A stretch of 15,789 bases of DNA from Prolixibacteraceae bacterium (GTDB lineage Bacteria; Bacteroidota; Bacteroidia; Bacteroidales; Prolixibacteraceae), in the NCBI GenBank assembly GCA_003450125.1, contig DMFR01000031.1, positions 9,536-25,324 of the forward strand. Direction: 5' to 3'. Under the pieces are notes generated by a model. It did no database searches. It saw only the letters and a list, made by a program, of their open reading frames with translations, and was not told where the DNA came from. Position 1 is the first letter of the stretch; every line of letters begins with the position of its first letter. The position numbers were made by a program, and so were the translations under genes. Of the stretch, positions 8,050 through 14,376 are shown piece by piece.

Positions 8050-9015
8050 ATGATGGAATCAAAATCTCAACATATGATTGACTTTATTGGTGATATCCAC
8101 GGCTATGCCGATCAACTCACCCAGTTATTGGAAAAAATGGGCTATTCTTCCAAATTTGGGATTTACAGTCATCCCAAAAGGAAGGTGATTTTCGTTGGAG
8201 ATTATATTGACCGAGGTCCCAAAATCAGGGAAACACTGATGATTGTCCGCAACATGGTCGAAAACGGAGAAGCCATTGCCCTGATGGGCAACCATGAATA
8301 CAATGCCTTGTGTTTTCATTACGAGGAACGTGAAGGAGGGCATTTGAGAAAGCACCTGATCAAAAACATCCTTCAGCACATCGCAACCCTTGAGCAGTTC
8401 CAGAATCGGCAGGAGGAATACGAAGACTACCTGGAATGGTTCAAAACTTTGCCACTCTATTACGAATCGGATAGTTTCCGGGCTGTTCATGCCTGCTGGG
8501 ACAAAGACAACATTGCTTACCTTCGAAAAGTGCTGAAGAATGACCGACTGAATGAACACACCCTTCATGAGTCTGTAAAAATGGGTGCAGAGCTTTACCG
8601 CACATTGGATGAAACCCTCAAAGGCAAGGAAGTTTCCATGCCCAAAGGTGTTTTGTTTTTAGATAAGGATGACAATCAACGAAGTGAACTGCGGATTAAA
8701 TGGTGGAATGATCCTATCAAAACGTCCTACCGGGAAATAAGCATTCTTCCGAATGAGAATCTACCGGAAGAGCCTGTGAATACTTCCAGGCTTCATTCCC
8801 TGAATTATTATTCGGACAAAGAGAAACCTGTGTTTTTTGGACATTACTGGTTACAAGGACTACCGCAACTGTTTAGAGAGAATATCTGCTGTCTGGATTA
8901 CAGTGTGGCAAAAGATGGATACCTGGCTGCTTACCGGTTTGATGGAGAAAAGAAGCTCTCGAATGATAAGTTTGTATTTGTGAAAACGGTTTCCAGCTTT
9001 GGTAAAGTTTTATAA
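8050..9015 (+). CDS. PPP-type metallophosphatase (serine/threonine phosphatase or Ap4A hydrolase-like)
   Basis: This calcineurin-like phosphoesterase has all five metal-binding blocks, numbered from the ATG at 8050: 'GDIHG' (D15, H17), 'GDYIDRG' (D51), 'GNHE' (N81, H82), 'HACWD' (H147) and 'GHYW' (H265). The 'GDxxDRG' plus 'GNHE' combination and the late 'GHY' place it with bacterial PPP phosphatases of the PrpE/PrpA/ApaH kind, which use two metal ions to hydrolyse phosphoproteins or dinucleoside tetraphosphates. The substrate cannot be predicted. There is no signal peptide, so it is cytoplasmic. The protein has 321 residues; starts at 8053 or 8074 (just before 'IDFIGDIHG') are also possible, and a TTG at 8029 is unlikely because it overlaps a promoter-like box. 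The last codons and the stop lie inside a palindromic repeat (8997-9039). It has no evident link to the flanking glycan genes and converges on the YchJ gene. Confidence 0.88.
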   Translation: MMESKSQHMIDFIGDIHGYADQLTQLLEKMGYSSKFGIYSHPKRKVIFVGDYIDRGPKIRETLMIVRNMVENGEAIALMGNHEYNALCFHYEEREGGHLRKHLIKNILQHIATLEQFQNRQEEYEDYLEWFKTLPLYYESDSFRAVHACWDKDNIAYLRKVLKNDRLNEHTLHESVKMGAELYRTLDETLKGKEVSMPKGVLFLDKDDNQRSELRIKWWNDPIKTSYREISILPNENLPEEPVNTSRLHSLNYYSDKEKPVFFGHYWLQGLPQLFRENICCLDYSVAKDGYLAAYRFDGEKKLSNDKFVFVKTVSSFGKVL

Positions 9016-9039
9016 AAACTATAAAACTTTACTAAAGTT
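8997..9039. repeat. Palindromic repeat, copy 1 (also a candidate bidirectional terminator)
   Basis: A perfect 13-bp stem, gtaaagttttata (9002-9014) with tataaaactttac (9020-9032), closes on a 5-base loop. A second dyad AACTTT-act-AAAGTT (9025-9039) overlaps its right arm. The stem contains the phosphatase stop codon (9013-9015) and lies between two convergent genes, where it could terminate both. The 43-base unit matches 10866-10908 at 36 of 43 positions without gaps, so it is a repeat and not just a local hairpin. Confidence 0.75.
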
Positions 9040-9044
9040 AAATT

Positions 9045-9446
9045 TTAATAATGGACTCCGGAAACGTATACCCATTGATGGTTTTCACGCTTAAAAAGTG
9101 ACCTTTCATGTATTTCCTGCATCTGTCCATCTTCCAGGTAAAGAGCGCGAAACTCAACGTACCCAATTGTATCATCTACCTCACCCTTCTCAGAATTTAA
9201 AATAACAAGCCCTAGCCACTGAACCGATTGGGCCCATTTTTTGATTCGTTGCTGCTCCTTTATAGGTCTAGTTGTAGAATGGTGGCTTCGCATCAGGTAT
9301 TCGACATTGGCCATTGTGAAAGCTATATAGCGTGACCTCATTAGTTCCTGACAGGTAATAGCTTCCCTTTTTGAGTTGATAATCAATTCACAGCAATCAT
9401 TGAAGTTACGGTTGGATCCGCAGGGACAAAGCTTATTTATAATCAT
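9045..9446 (-). CDS. YchJ family (UPF0225) protein with SEC-C zinc-binding motif
   Basis: This 133-residue cytoplasmic protein on the minus strand opens with an SEC-C motif: C7, C9, C18 and C19 in 'LCPCGSNRNFNDCC', a pattern that binds zinc in SecA tails and in many small proteins. The remainder matches the YchJ/UPF0225 middle domain: 'ELMRSRYIAFTMANVEYL' with the invariant-looking 'RSRY', then 'W' and 'VEFRALY' strands, then 'IHERSLFKRENHQWVYVSG', an NTF2-like fold. The length is normal for the family, and all four cysteines are present. Its biochemical role is not established. It converges on the phosphatase gene with only 29 bases between the stop codons, filled by the repeat described there. 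The gene is monocistronic here and unrelated to its glycan neighbours. Confidence 0.9.
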   Translation of the reverse strand: MIINKLCPCGSNRNFNDCCELIINSKREAITCQELMRSRYIAFTMANVEYLMRSHHSTTRPIKEQQRIKKWAQSVQWLGLVILNSEKGEVDDTIGYVEFRALYLEDGQMQEIHERSLFKRENHQWVYVSGVHY

Positions 9447-9696
9447 TCTTTTGTTTAAAATTTACACTCCGTCAGTTATTACATAACCTATTTTAAAATG
9501 AAATTTCTAAAAATGGTGGATGGGGTAAAGATAGTTTTTACCATTTATAGAAACAAAATTGGGTACACTACAAATATTTTTGTCTTGTAACAGCTAATAA
9601 GTCAACTGGAGGAATATGGGCATCGGGCATGGGAATTGGGACATAGGGCCGTCAGACTGCCATTCATTCTTCCTTTTCATTCCCCCTCCTATTTCT

Positions 9697-9791
9697 ATCA
9701 TCTGTAACTCATGTGTAACTCATCTGTAACCTTTCTGTAACCTCACCTTACAGAAAGGTATCAGATGAGTATCAGATGGGTATCAGATGAT
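9697..9791. repeat. Hairpin of 44-nt arms built from 11-bp tandem repeats
   Basis: The left arm (9697-9740) is a run of 11-base units: catctgtaact, catgtgtaact, catctgtaacc, tttctgtaacc. The right arm (9748-9791) is the inverted counterpart, with units ttacagaaagg, tatcagatgag and tatcagatggg, ending in tatcagatgat. The arms align without gaps over 44 positions around a 7-base loop (cctcacc). The inner 11 bp are perfect; the outer three units each differ mainly where the left arm has 'gtaac' and the right reads 'gatac'. It lies 200 bases upstream of the SGNH start. Tandem 11-bp spacing is close to one helical turn, as in binding sites arrayed on one DNA face, but no binding protein is known. 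Confidence 0.85.
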
Positions 9792-9925
9792 GGCTTTTCA
9801 TACCCTTTTCCATCAGGCACAATCACCATTGAAGGTATATTCACTCAGAACTTCCAAATTGCAAATAAATGTTGCAGCTTTGACATTGCAATGAACCATA
9901 AATCCAAACTGATAAAAAAGAACCT

Positions 9926-9933
9926 TATTTTTG
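9926..9933 (+). promoter_or_regulatory. Putative -7 box TATTTTTG for the SGNH gene
   Basis: TATTTTTG fits TAnnTTTG and would start transcription near 9940, about 50 bases before the ATG at 9992. The -33 region shows no good TTTG. An identical box at 9575-9582 is much further away, so the nearer one is preferred. Confidence 0.3.
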
Positions 9934-9991
9934 TAATTCCAGATGACGATAATGTTCTATTTCTCACAACTTCTATTTAAATAATAAAGAT

Positions 9992-10762
9992 ATGGATAAC
10001 AACTCGCGCCGTAAATTCATCAGGGGTATAGCCCTGACAGGATTGGCTGCTGTTGCGTTAGCGCCAATGGAAACATTGGCAATGAGGGGGCACAAAAACC
10101 GTAAGCAGACTGCGGGCAAGGGCATGGTGATTCTTTTCCAGGGTGACTCCATAACGGATGGTAACCGTGGACGGAATACTGATCCTAATCACATCATGGG
10201 GCATGGGTATGCCTTTAGCATTGCCAGTCGCTGGGGGGCTAAATACCCAGAAAAGGGACTTGTATTTATCAACAAAGGCATCAGCGGGAACAAGGTCTCG
10301 GATCTGGCTGCACGCTGGCAGACAGATACCCTTGACCTGAAGCCCAATGTATTGAGCATCCTGGTAGGTGTGAATGATGCAAGTTCTGTGGTCTTTAAAA
10401 GGGAACCCATTGTACCTGTTGAAAAGTATGAAGAAATATACCGATCTTTGCTTGAACAGACTAAGGTACTGTTTCCTGAAATCGTTTTCGTACTGTGCGA
10501 GCCATTTATTTTACCTGTTGGAAAAGTGCAGGAAAATTGGGAGGCCTATAAATCTGACATTATCCAACGTCAGGCTGTTGTCCGGAAACTGGCCAACGAG
10601 TATAATGCTGTTTTTATTGGGTTACAGGAAGTTTTCGATAAGGCCTGTGAAAAGGCTCCTGCGGATTACTGGATATAGGATGGGGTTCATCCAACAGTTG
10701 CCGGACACGAACTGATCACCCGGGAGTGGATCAAGCTAGTTGGTAAGAGAATTTCACTTTAA
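9992..10762 (+). pseudogene. SGNH/GDSL hydrolase interrupted by an in-frame TAG
   Basis: The frame opens with a twin-arginine leader ('SRRKFIRG' followed by a hydrophobic stretch to about residue 35), so a folded protein would be exported to the periplasm. SGNH blocks follow: block I 'FQGDSITDG' with nucleophile S53, block II 'NKGISGNKVSDL', and block III 'VGVNDAS'. The frame hits TAG at 10676-10678 (codon 229), directly after 'ADYWI'. The same frame then continues with 'DGVHPTVAGHELI', the block V that supplies catalytic D230 and H233, and stops at TAA 10760-10762, giving a normal length of about 256 residues. A single TGG-to-TAG change (the family usually has 'YWIWDGVHPT' here) explains it. 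If real, the 228-residue product lacks two of the three triad residues. The intact version would probably be an esterase removing acyl groups from plant glycans. A sequencing error or readthrough remains possible. Confidence 0.85.
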
Positions 10763-10850
10763 GCCTATAAGTGTAAGATATTGCTCATTGTTGGAGTATC
10801 TGTTGTATGAATACTGTCCTTTTTGGGGAAGTATTATTCAATGAAGATGA

Positions 10851-10858
10851 TAACTTTG
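10851..10858 (+). promoter_or_regulatory. Putative -7 box TAACTTTG for the GH31 gene
   Basis: TAACTTTG matches TAnnTTTG. A TTTG at 10822-10825 lies 25 bases upstream, somewhat further than the usual 19-21. The predicted start is near 10865, leaving a leader of about 100 bases that begins with the palindromic repeat. This is the only good -7 match between the SGNH gene and GH31. Confidence 0.4.
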
Positions 10859-10908
10859 TATAAAACTTTGGGAAAGATTTATACAAACTATAGATCTTTC
10901 CCAAAGTT
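10858..10908. repeat. Palindromic repeat, copy 2, with two overlapping dyads at the GH31 promoter
   Basis: A perfect 15-bp inverted repeat, aactttgggaaagat (10864-10878) with atctttcccaaagtt (10894-10908), has a 15-base loop. Overlapping it is a second dyad, gtataaa (10858-10864) with tttatac (10878-10884), which continues as cttt/aaag around ggg. The two stems cannot form together. The segment 10866-10908 is the diverged second copy of the repeat at 8997-9039. Possible roles are an operator overlapping the promoter, a 5'-end hairpin in the GH31 mRNA, or simply a mobile palindrome. Confidence 0.75.
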
Positions 10909-10967
10909 GGCTACAAAAATTCTAAAAGCGTCCTACAAACATTTATATTAAAAGTAAAATTTAATCA

Positions 10968-13349
10968 ATGAAACATCTTAAACTAACCCTGATTGCCTTG
11001 GCATTGATGGTTCTGACGGTATCTGTTCAGGCATCCATCAAGTCCTTCAAGAAAGACAATGATGGAATTACTTGCCTCCTGGACAAGGGAGTGATGAAAG
11101 TGAAAATCTGCTTTGACAATATGGTTGAAGTGAAATACACCGCCCTGCCAGTATTGTTGGATAAACCTTCGCTGGTCATTACCAATGAATGGAAAACAAC
11201 TCCATCATTTACTGTTACGGAAAATGAAAAGGAAATTATCCTTGCAACAGCCAAGTTGAAGGTAACAGTGAACAAACAAAGCAATGCTGTAAAATATAAT
11301 GATCTGGCAGGAAACCTTATCTTGAGTGAAGATGAAGCGCAGGGTAAAATAATGGCAGAAGCCACCATTGCAGGCATAGAGGCTTACAATTGCACTTCGC
11401 AGTTCAACTCTCCTGCAGACGAGTCTCTTTACGGAATGGGTTGCCATCCTGAAGATACCTTGTCGATCAATTACAAGGGCCGCAACCAGGATATGACCAT
11501 TAAATACATGACAGGCGCCATTCCGGTAATGCTATCAACCAAGGGTTACGGTCTGTTCTGGGACAATTATTCGGCTTCCAGTTTCTATGGGGCTGAAGCT
11601 TCCAATACCAAATATAAATTTGTTTCAGAAAGCGGCAACATGGTGGATTACTATTTCATCTATGGTCCCGATTTCGATCAGATCATCGCCTCGCTTCGTA
11701 ATGCTACGGGCAACGCACCCATGTTCCCCAAATGGGCCTTTGGGTTGTTCCAGTCGCAGGACAGGTATAAAAGCCAGGCTGAAGTTCTGTCTGTAAAAGA
11801 TAACTACCGCAACAACAAAATACCGGTTGACTGTATTGTGCAGGACTGGTTTTACTGGGAACCCAATGTAATCGGTTCTCATGTGATGTATCCCGAAAGG
11901 TACCCTGATCCAAAAGCAATGGTCGATGAATTGCACAAGGCCAATATCCATGCCATGATTTCCATCTGGCCGGTAATGGCAAAGGGCACAAAAACATATG
12001 ACCAGATGGCCCATTCAGGAGGGATGACCGATATTCGCTGGGACAATGTGATGACCCATACCCTGGACGGTTATTACGATGCCCATAGCCCACAGGCCCG
12101 TGATTTGTATTGGAAACAAGCCAATGACAGTTTGATTGGACGCTACAACTGGGATGCCTGGTGGGTGGACCAATGTGAGCCTGACAATGGAAACGATCTG
12201 GATGCAAGACGCAAAAGCCATTTTGCAATCGGCCGGGGCATTGATTACATGAATACCTATTCCCTGATGCATTCCGAAGGATTGTATACCCATTGGCGTA
12301 AAGACATTCCCAATAAACGTCCCTTCTTCCTGATTCGTCAGGCATTTGCAGGAATGCAACGCAATTCTGCTACTTTGTGGTCTTCTGACATTAGCTGTAC
12401 CTGGAGGGCTTTTAAAAGCCAGGTGCCACAGGGAATCAATGCCTGTGCTTCGGGTATTCCATTCTGGACTTCAGACATTGGTGGTTACCACTTTCATTGG
12501 AACGCTCCTGACTGGTCAGCCCCCATTAACCGTGAATTGTTTACCCGTTGGTTTCAGTTTGGCACCTTCAGTCCCATTTTCAGGGTTCATGGAAAAGGTG
12601 AAAGGGCTTTATTCTCCAACAACTGGGATGCCTCCACCAAATCAATTTTGCTGAACTATGACAATCTGCGTTACCGCTTAATGCCTTACATCTATTCCCT
12701 TTCATGGAAAGTAACCAGCGAAGGATATACCATCATGCGGTCATTGGCCTTTGATTTCAGACAAGATGAAGGGATTAAAAACATTCCCGATCAGTACATG
12801 TTTGGCCCTTCGATCATGGTCAATCCTGTAACTGCACGTATGTACAGCCTTCCCAATGCCAAGGATATCAAGAAAGTCAGAAAGGTATATCTTCCCAAAT
12901 CAGCCAACTGGTATGACTTTTGGACGGGCAAGTTAATTCCTGGCGGACAAACCATTGATGCAGCAGCTCCAATTGAAACCTTACCACTTTACATCAAAGC
13001 TGGTTCAATTGTGCCCATGGGACCTTATCTTCAGTATGCTACCGAAAAAGCGGCCGATCCTATCGAGCTTCGTGTTTATACCGGTGCTGATGCTACCTTT
13101 GTGCTTTACGAAGATGAAAACGACACTTACAACTACCAGCAGGGTAAATATTCAACCATTACCATGAATTGGAATGAAGCTGAAAAAACCCTTACCATTC
13201 AGGATCGTAAAGGTGATTTCCCTGGAATGCTGAAAGATCGTACCTTCCAGATTGTTTGGGTAACAGCTAAGAACGGAATAGGAATAGAACCTGCGAAACA
13301 AGTTCAGACTGTTCAGTATGCAGGAAAAGAAGTAAAGATTAAGAAATAA
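10968..13349 (+). CDS. Glycoside hydrolase family 31 (alpha-xylosidase or alpha-glucosidase)
   Basis: This 793-residue enzyme starts with a signal peptide (cleavage likely after 'VSVQA', residue 22) and has no lipobox or T9SS tail, so it is probably periplasmic. The N-terminal beta-sandwich runs to about residue 250. The TIM barrel then begins with 'PKWAFGLFQSQDRY' and 'VDCIVQDWFYW'. The nucleophile is D401 in 'WWVDQCEPD', matching the GH31 pattern of Asp followed by EP. The acid/base is D474 in 'SSDISCTW', followed by the family signature 'GIPFWTSDIGGY'. C-terminal beta domains follow, and the last 80 residues ('VLYEDENDTYNYQQGKYSTI') look like the usual DUF5110-type end. GH31 enzymes retain configuration and remove alpha-xylosyl or alpha-glucosyl residues from non-reducing ends. 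In this neighbourhood alpha-xylosidase is the more attractive reading, but this is inference. The length is complete and no residue is missing. Confidence 0.93.
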   Translation: MKHLKLTLIALALMVLTVSVQASIKSFKKDNDGITCLLDKGVMKVKICFDNMVEVKYTALPVLLDKPSLVITNEWKTTPSFTVTENEKEIILATAKLKVTVNKQSNAVKYNDLAGNLILSEDEAQGKIMAEATIAGIEAYNCTSQFNSPADESLYGMGCHPEDTLSINYKGRNQDMTIKYMTGAIPVMLSTKGYGLFWDNYSASSFYGAEASNTKYKFVSESGNMVDYYFIYGPDFDQIIASLRNATGNAPMFPKWAFGLFQSQDRYKSQAEVLSVKDNYRNNKIPVDCIVQDWFYWEPNVIGSHVMYPERYPDPKAMVDELHKANIHAMISIWPVMAKGTKTYDQMAHSGGMTDIRWDNVMTHTLDGYYDAHSPQARDLYWKQANDSLIGRYNWDAWWVDQCEPDNGNDLDARRKSHFAIGRGIDYMNTYSLMHSEGLYTHWRKDIPNKRPFFLIRQAFAGMQRNSATLWSSDISCTWRAFKSQVPQGINACASGIPFWTSDIGGYHFHWNAPDWSAPINRELFTRWFQFGTFSPIFRVHGKGERALFSNNWDASTKSILLNYDNLRYRLMPYIYSLSWKVTSEGYTIMRSLAFDFRQDEGIKNIPDQYMFGPSIMVNPVTARMYSLPNAKDIKKVRKVYLPKSANWYDFWTGKLIPGGQTIDAAAPIETLPLYIKAGSIVPMGPYLQYATEKAADPIELRVYTGADATFVLYEDENDTYNYQQGKYSTITMNWNEAEKTLTIQDRKGDFPGMLKDRTFQIVWVTAKNGIGIEPAKQVQTVQYAGKEVKIKK

Positions 13350-13389
13350 GTGGAAATTAGAGTCAATAGATTATAAACCAATGAAAAAT

Positions 13390-13544
13390 AAACACATAGA
13401 ATACATAGTTTCTAACACAAAAAGAAGAAGGAACTATTCACCACAGATTACACAAATGAACACAGATTAAAAAACTAAGAATAATCTGTGAATATCTGTG
13501 TAATCTGTGGTAAAATTCTATGTGTCTTATGTGTCTATGTGTTT
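13390..13544. repeat. Palindromic intergenic element of the 'ccacagattacaca' type
   Basis: The outer ends aaacacatag (13390-13399) and ctatgtgttt (13535-13544) are perfectly inverted. Inside, ccacagattacaca (13441-13454) pairs with tgtgtaatctgtgg (13497-13510), and cacagatta (13461-13469) pairs with taatctgtg (13482-13490) around a 12-base loop. Between the outer and inner pairs the arms have unequal lengths and diverge. The element fills the spacer between GH31 and GH16. Its core words differ from those of the element at 1225-1353, so these are two families. It has no coding capacity and could terminate GH31 transcription. Confidence 0.75.
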
Positions 13545-13561
13545 AAAAAAATATAAACCCT

Positions 13562-14338
13562 ATGAAAAAGTACCTTGTAATTCTTTCCCTTTTTGTTTGC
13601 ATTCAAAGTAAGGCCCAAAACGGGAAGCTGGTGTGGTCAGATGAATTCAATAGTGAAAGTATCAATGCTGCAAATTGGATCTATGAAATTGGAGGAAATG
13701 GCTGGGGAAACAATGAGTTGGAGTATTATACGAATCGTCCGGATAATTCAAAGATAGAAAAAGGAAATCTCCTGTTCATTGCCAAGAAGGAGTCCTACAA
13801 CGGAAAGAGTTATACATCGGCACGTATGAAGACTGAAGGGCTACAGAATTTCAAGTACGGGAAAATTGAAGCCAGAATGAAAGTGCCTGTAGGTCAGGGA
13901 TTGTGGCCTGCTTTCTGGATGCTTGGCCAGAATGTTTCTACTGCCGGTTGGCCCAAATGCGGAGAAATTGATATTATGGAGCATATCAGCAATACAAAGG
14001 AAACTGTTGGAACTATACATTGGGATAACAATGGACACGTTAGCTCCGGGAAGCCCACTCCATGTAATGTGGCCCAATATCATGTATACGGTATTGAATG
14101 GGATGCCAATTCCATCAAATGGTTGTTGGATGGGAATAAATATTATGAAGCAAGCATTGCCGATAATGTTAAAAGTACGGATGAATTTCACCTGCCTTTC
14201 TTTATCATCCTCAACTTAGCTGTTGGGGGCGGTTGGCCTGGAAATCCTGACGCTACCACTCAATTCCCTGATACGATGTTTGTGGACTATGTAAGGGTGT
14301 ATGAGCTTCCCCATGCTGCTGACAGTAAAATGAAATAA
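13562..14338 (+). CDS. Glycoside hydrolase family 16 endo-beta-glucanase (laminarinase type)
   Basis: This 258-residue protein has a signal peptide ending near 'IQSKA' (residue 18) and then a single GH16 jelly-roll domain. The start 'LVWSDEFN', 'NNELEYYTNRPDNSKIE' and 'YGKIEARMKVPVGQGLWPAFWML' are typical of bacterial laminarinase-like GH16. The catalytic loop is 'GEIDIMEH' with nucleophile E135, assisting D137 and acid/base E140. The ExDxxE spacing is the bulged form of the beta-1,3(4)-glucanase branch. 'FFIILNLAVGGGWPG' and 'MFVDYVRVYE' complete the fold. It would cut beta-1,3 or mixed-linkage glucan chains internally, with retention. There is no CBM, lipobox or T9SS tail. The gene is followed after 38 bases by GH51, suggesting co-transcription. 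Its glucan backbone specificity is the odd one out among neighbours that favour arabinose and xylose. Confidence 0.93.
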   Translation: MKKYLVILSLFVCIQSKAQNGKLVWSDEFNSESINAANWIYEIGGNGWGNNELEYYTNRPDNSKIEKGNLLFIAKKESYNGKSYTSARMKTEGLQNFKYGKIEARMKVPVGQGLWPAFWMLGQNVSTAGWPKCGEIDIMEHISNTKETVGTIHWDNNGHVSSGKPTPCNVAQYHVYGIEWDANSIKWLLDGNKYYEASIADNVKSTDEFHLPFFIILNLAVGGGWPGNPDATTQFPDTMFVDYVRVYELPHAADSKMK

Positions 14339-14376
14339 GAATTGATCAGTCTAATTTATCGCGTAAACCTTTATCT

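Larger units (their letters stand above)
9447..9991. other. 545-base spacer between divergent genes
   Basis: No gene is supported in this stretch. It must contain the divergent promoters of the YchJ gene and the SGNH gene. From left to right I see an AT-rich segment, a TATTTTTG box (9575-9582) far from any start, a G-rich patch with gggcat repeated at 9616-9630, a pyrimidine-rich run (about 9661-9695), the 11-bp-repeat hairpin (9697-9791) and a second TATTTTTG box (9926-9933). A 71-codon open frame at 9765-9980 starts inside the hairpin and has no family resemblance, so I do not call it. Confidence 0.6.

Noticed and set aside
9560..9592. BlaI/MecI-type operator around 'ctacaaatatttttgtcttgta'
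   Set aside because: The half-sites are poorly symmetric, and no BlaI-type regulator or target gene is nearby.
9697..9791. CRISPR-like array
   Set aside because: The units are 11 bases, directly adjacent, and inverted in the second half; there are no spacers and no cas genes.
9765..9980. 71-codon open frame on the plus strand in the large spacer
   Set aside because: It begins inside the 11-bp-repeat hairpin, has no recognisable domain or signal peptide, and lacks a promoter or start context of its own. Its end region overlaps the likely SGNH promoter.
11704..12345. 213-codon open frame on the minus strand inside GH31
   Set aside because: It lies wholly opposite a gene with intact catalytic motifs, and its translation is rich in Cys, His, Pro and Arg without domain resemblance, as expected for a shadow frame.
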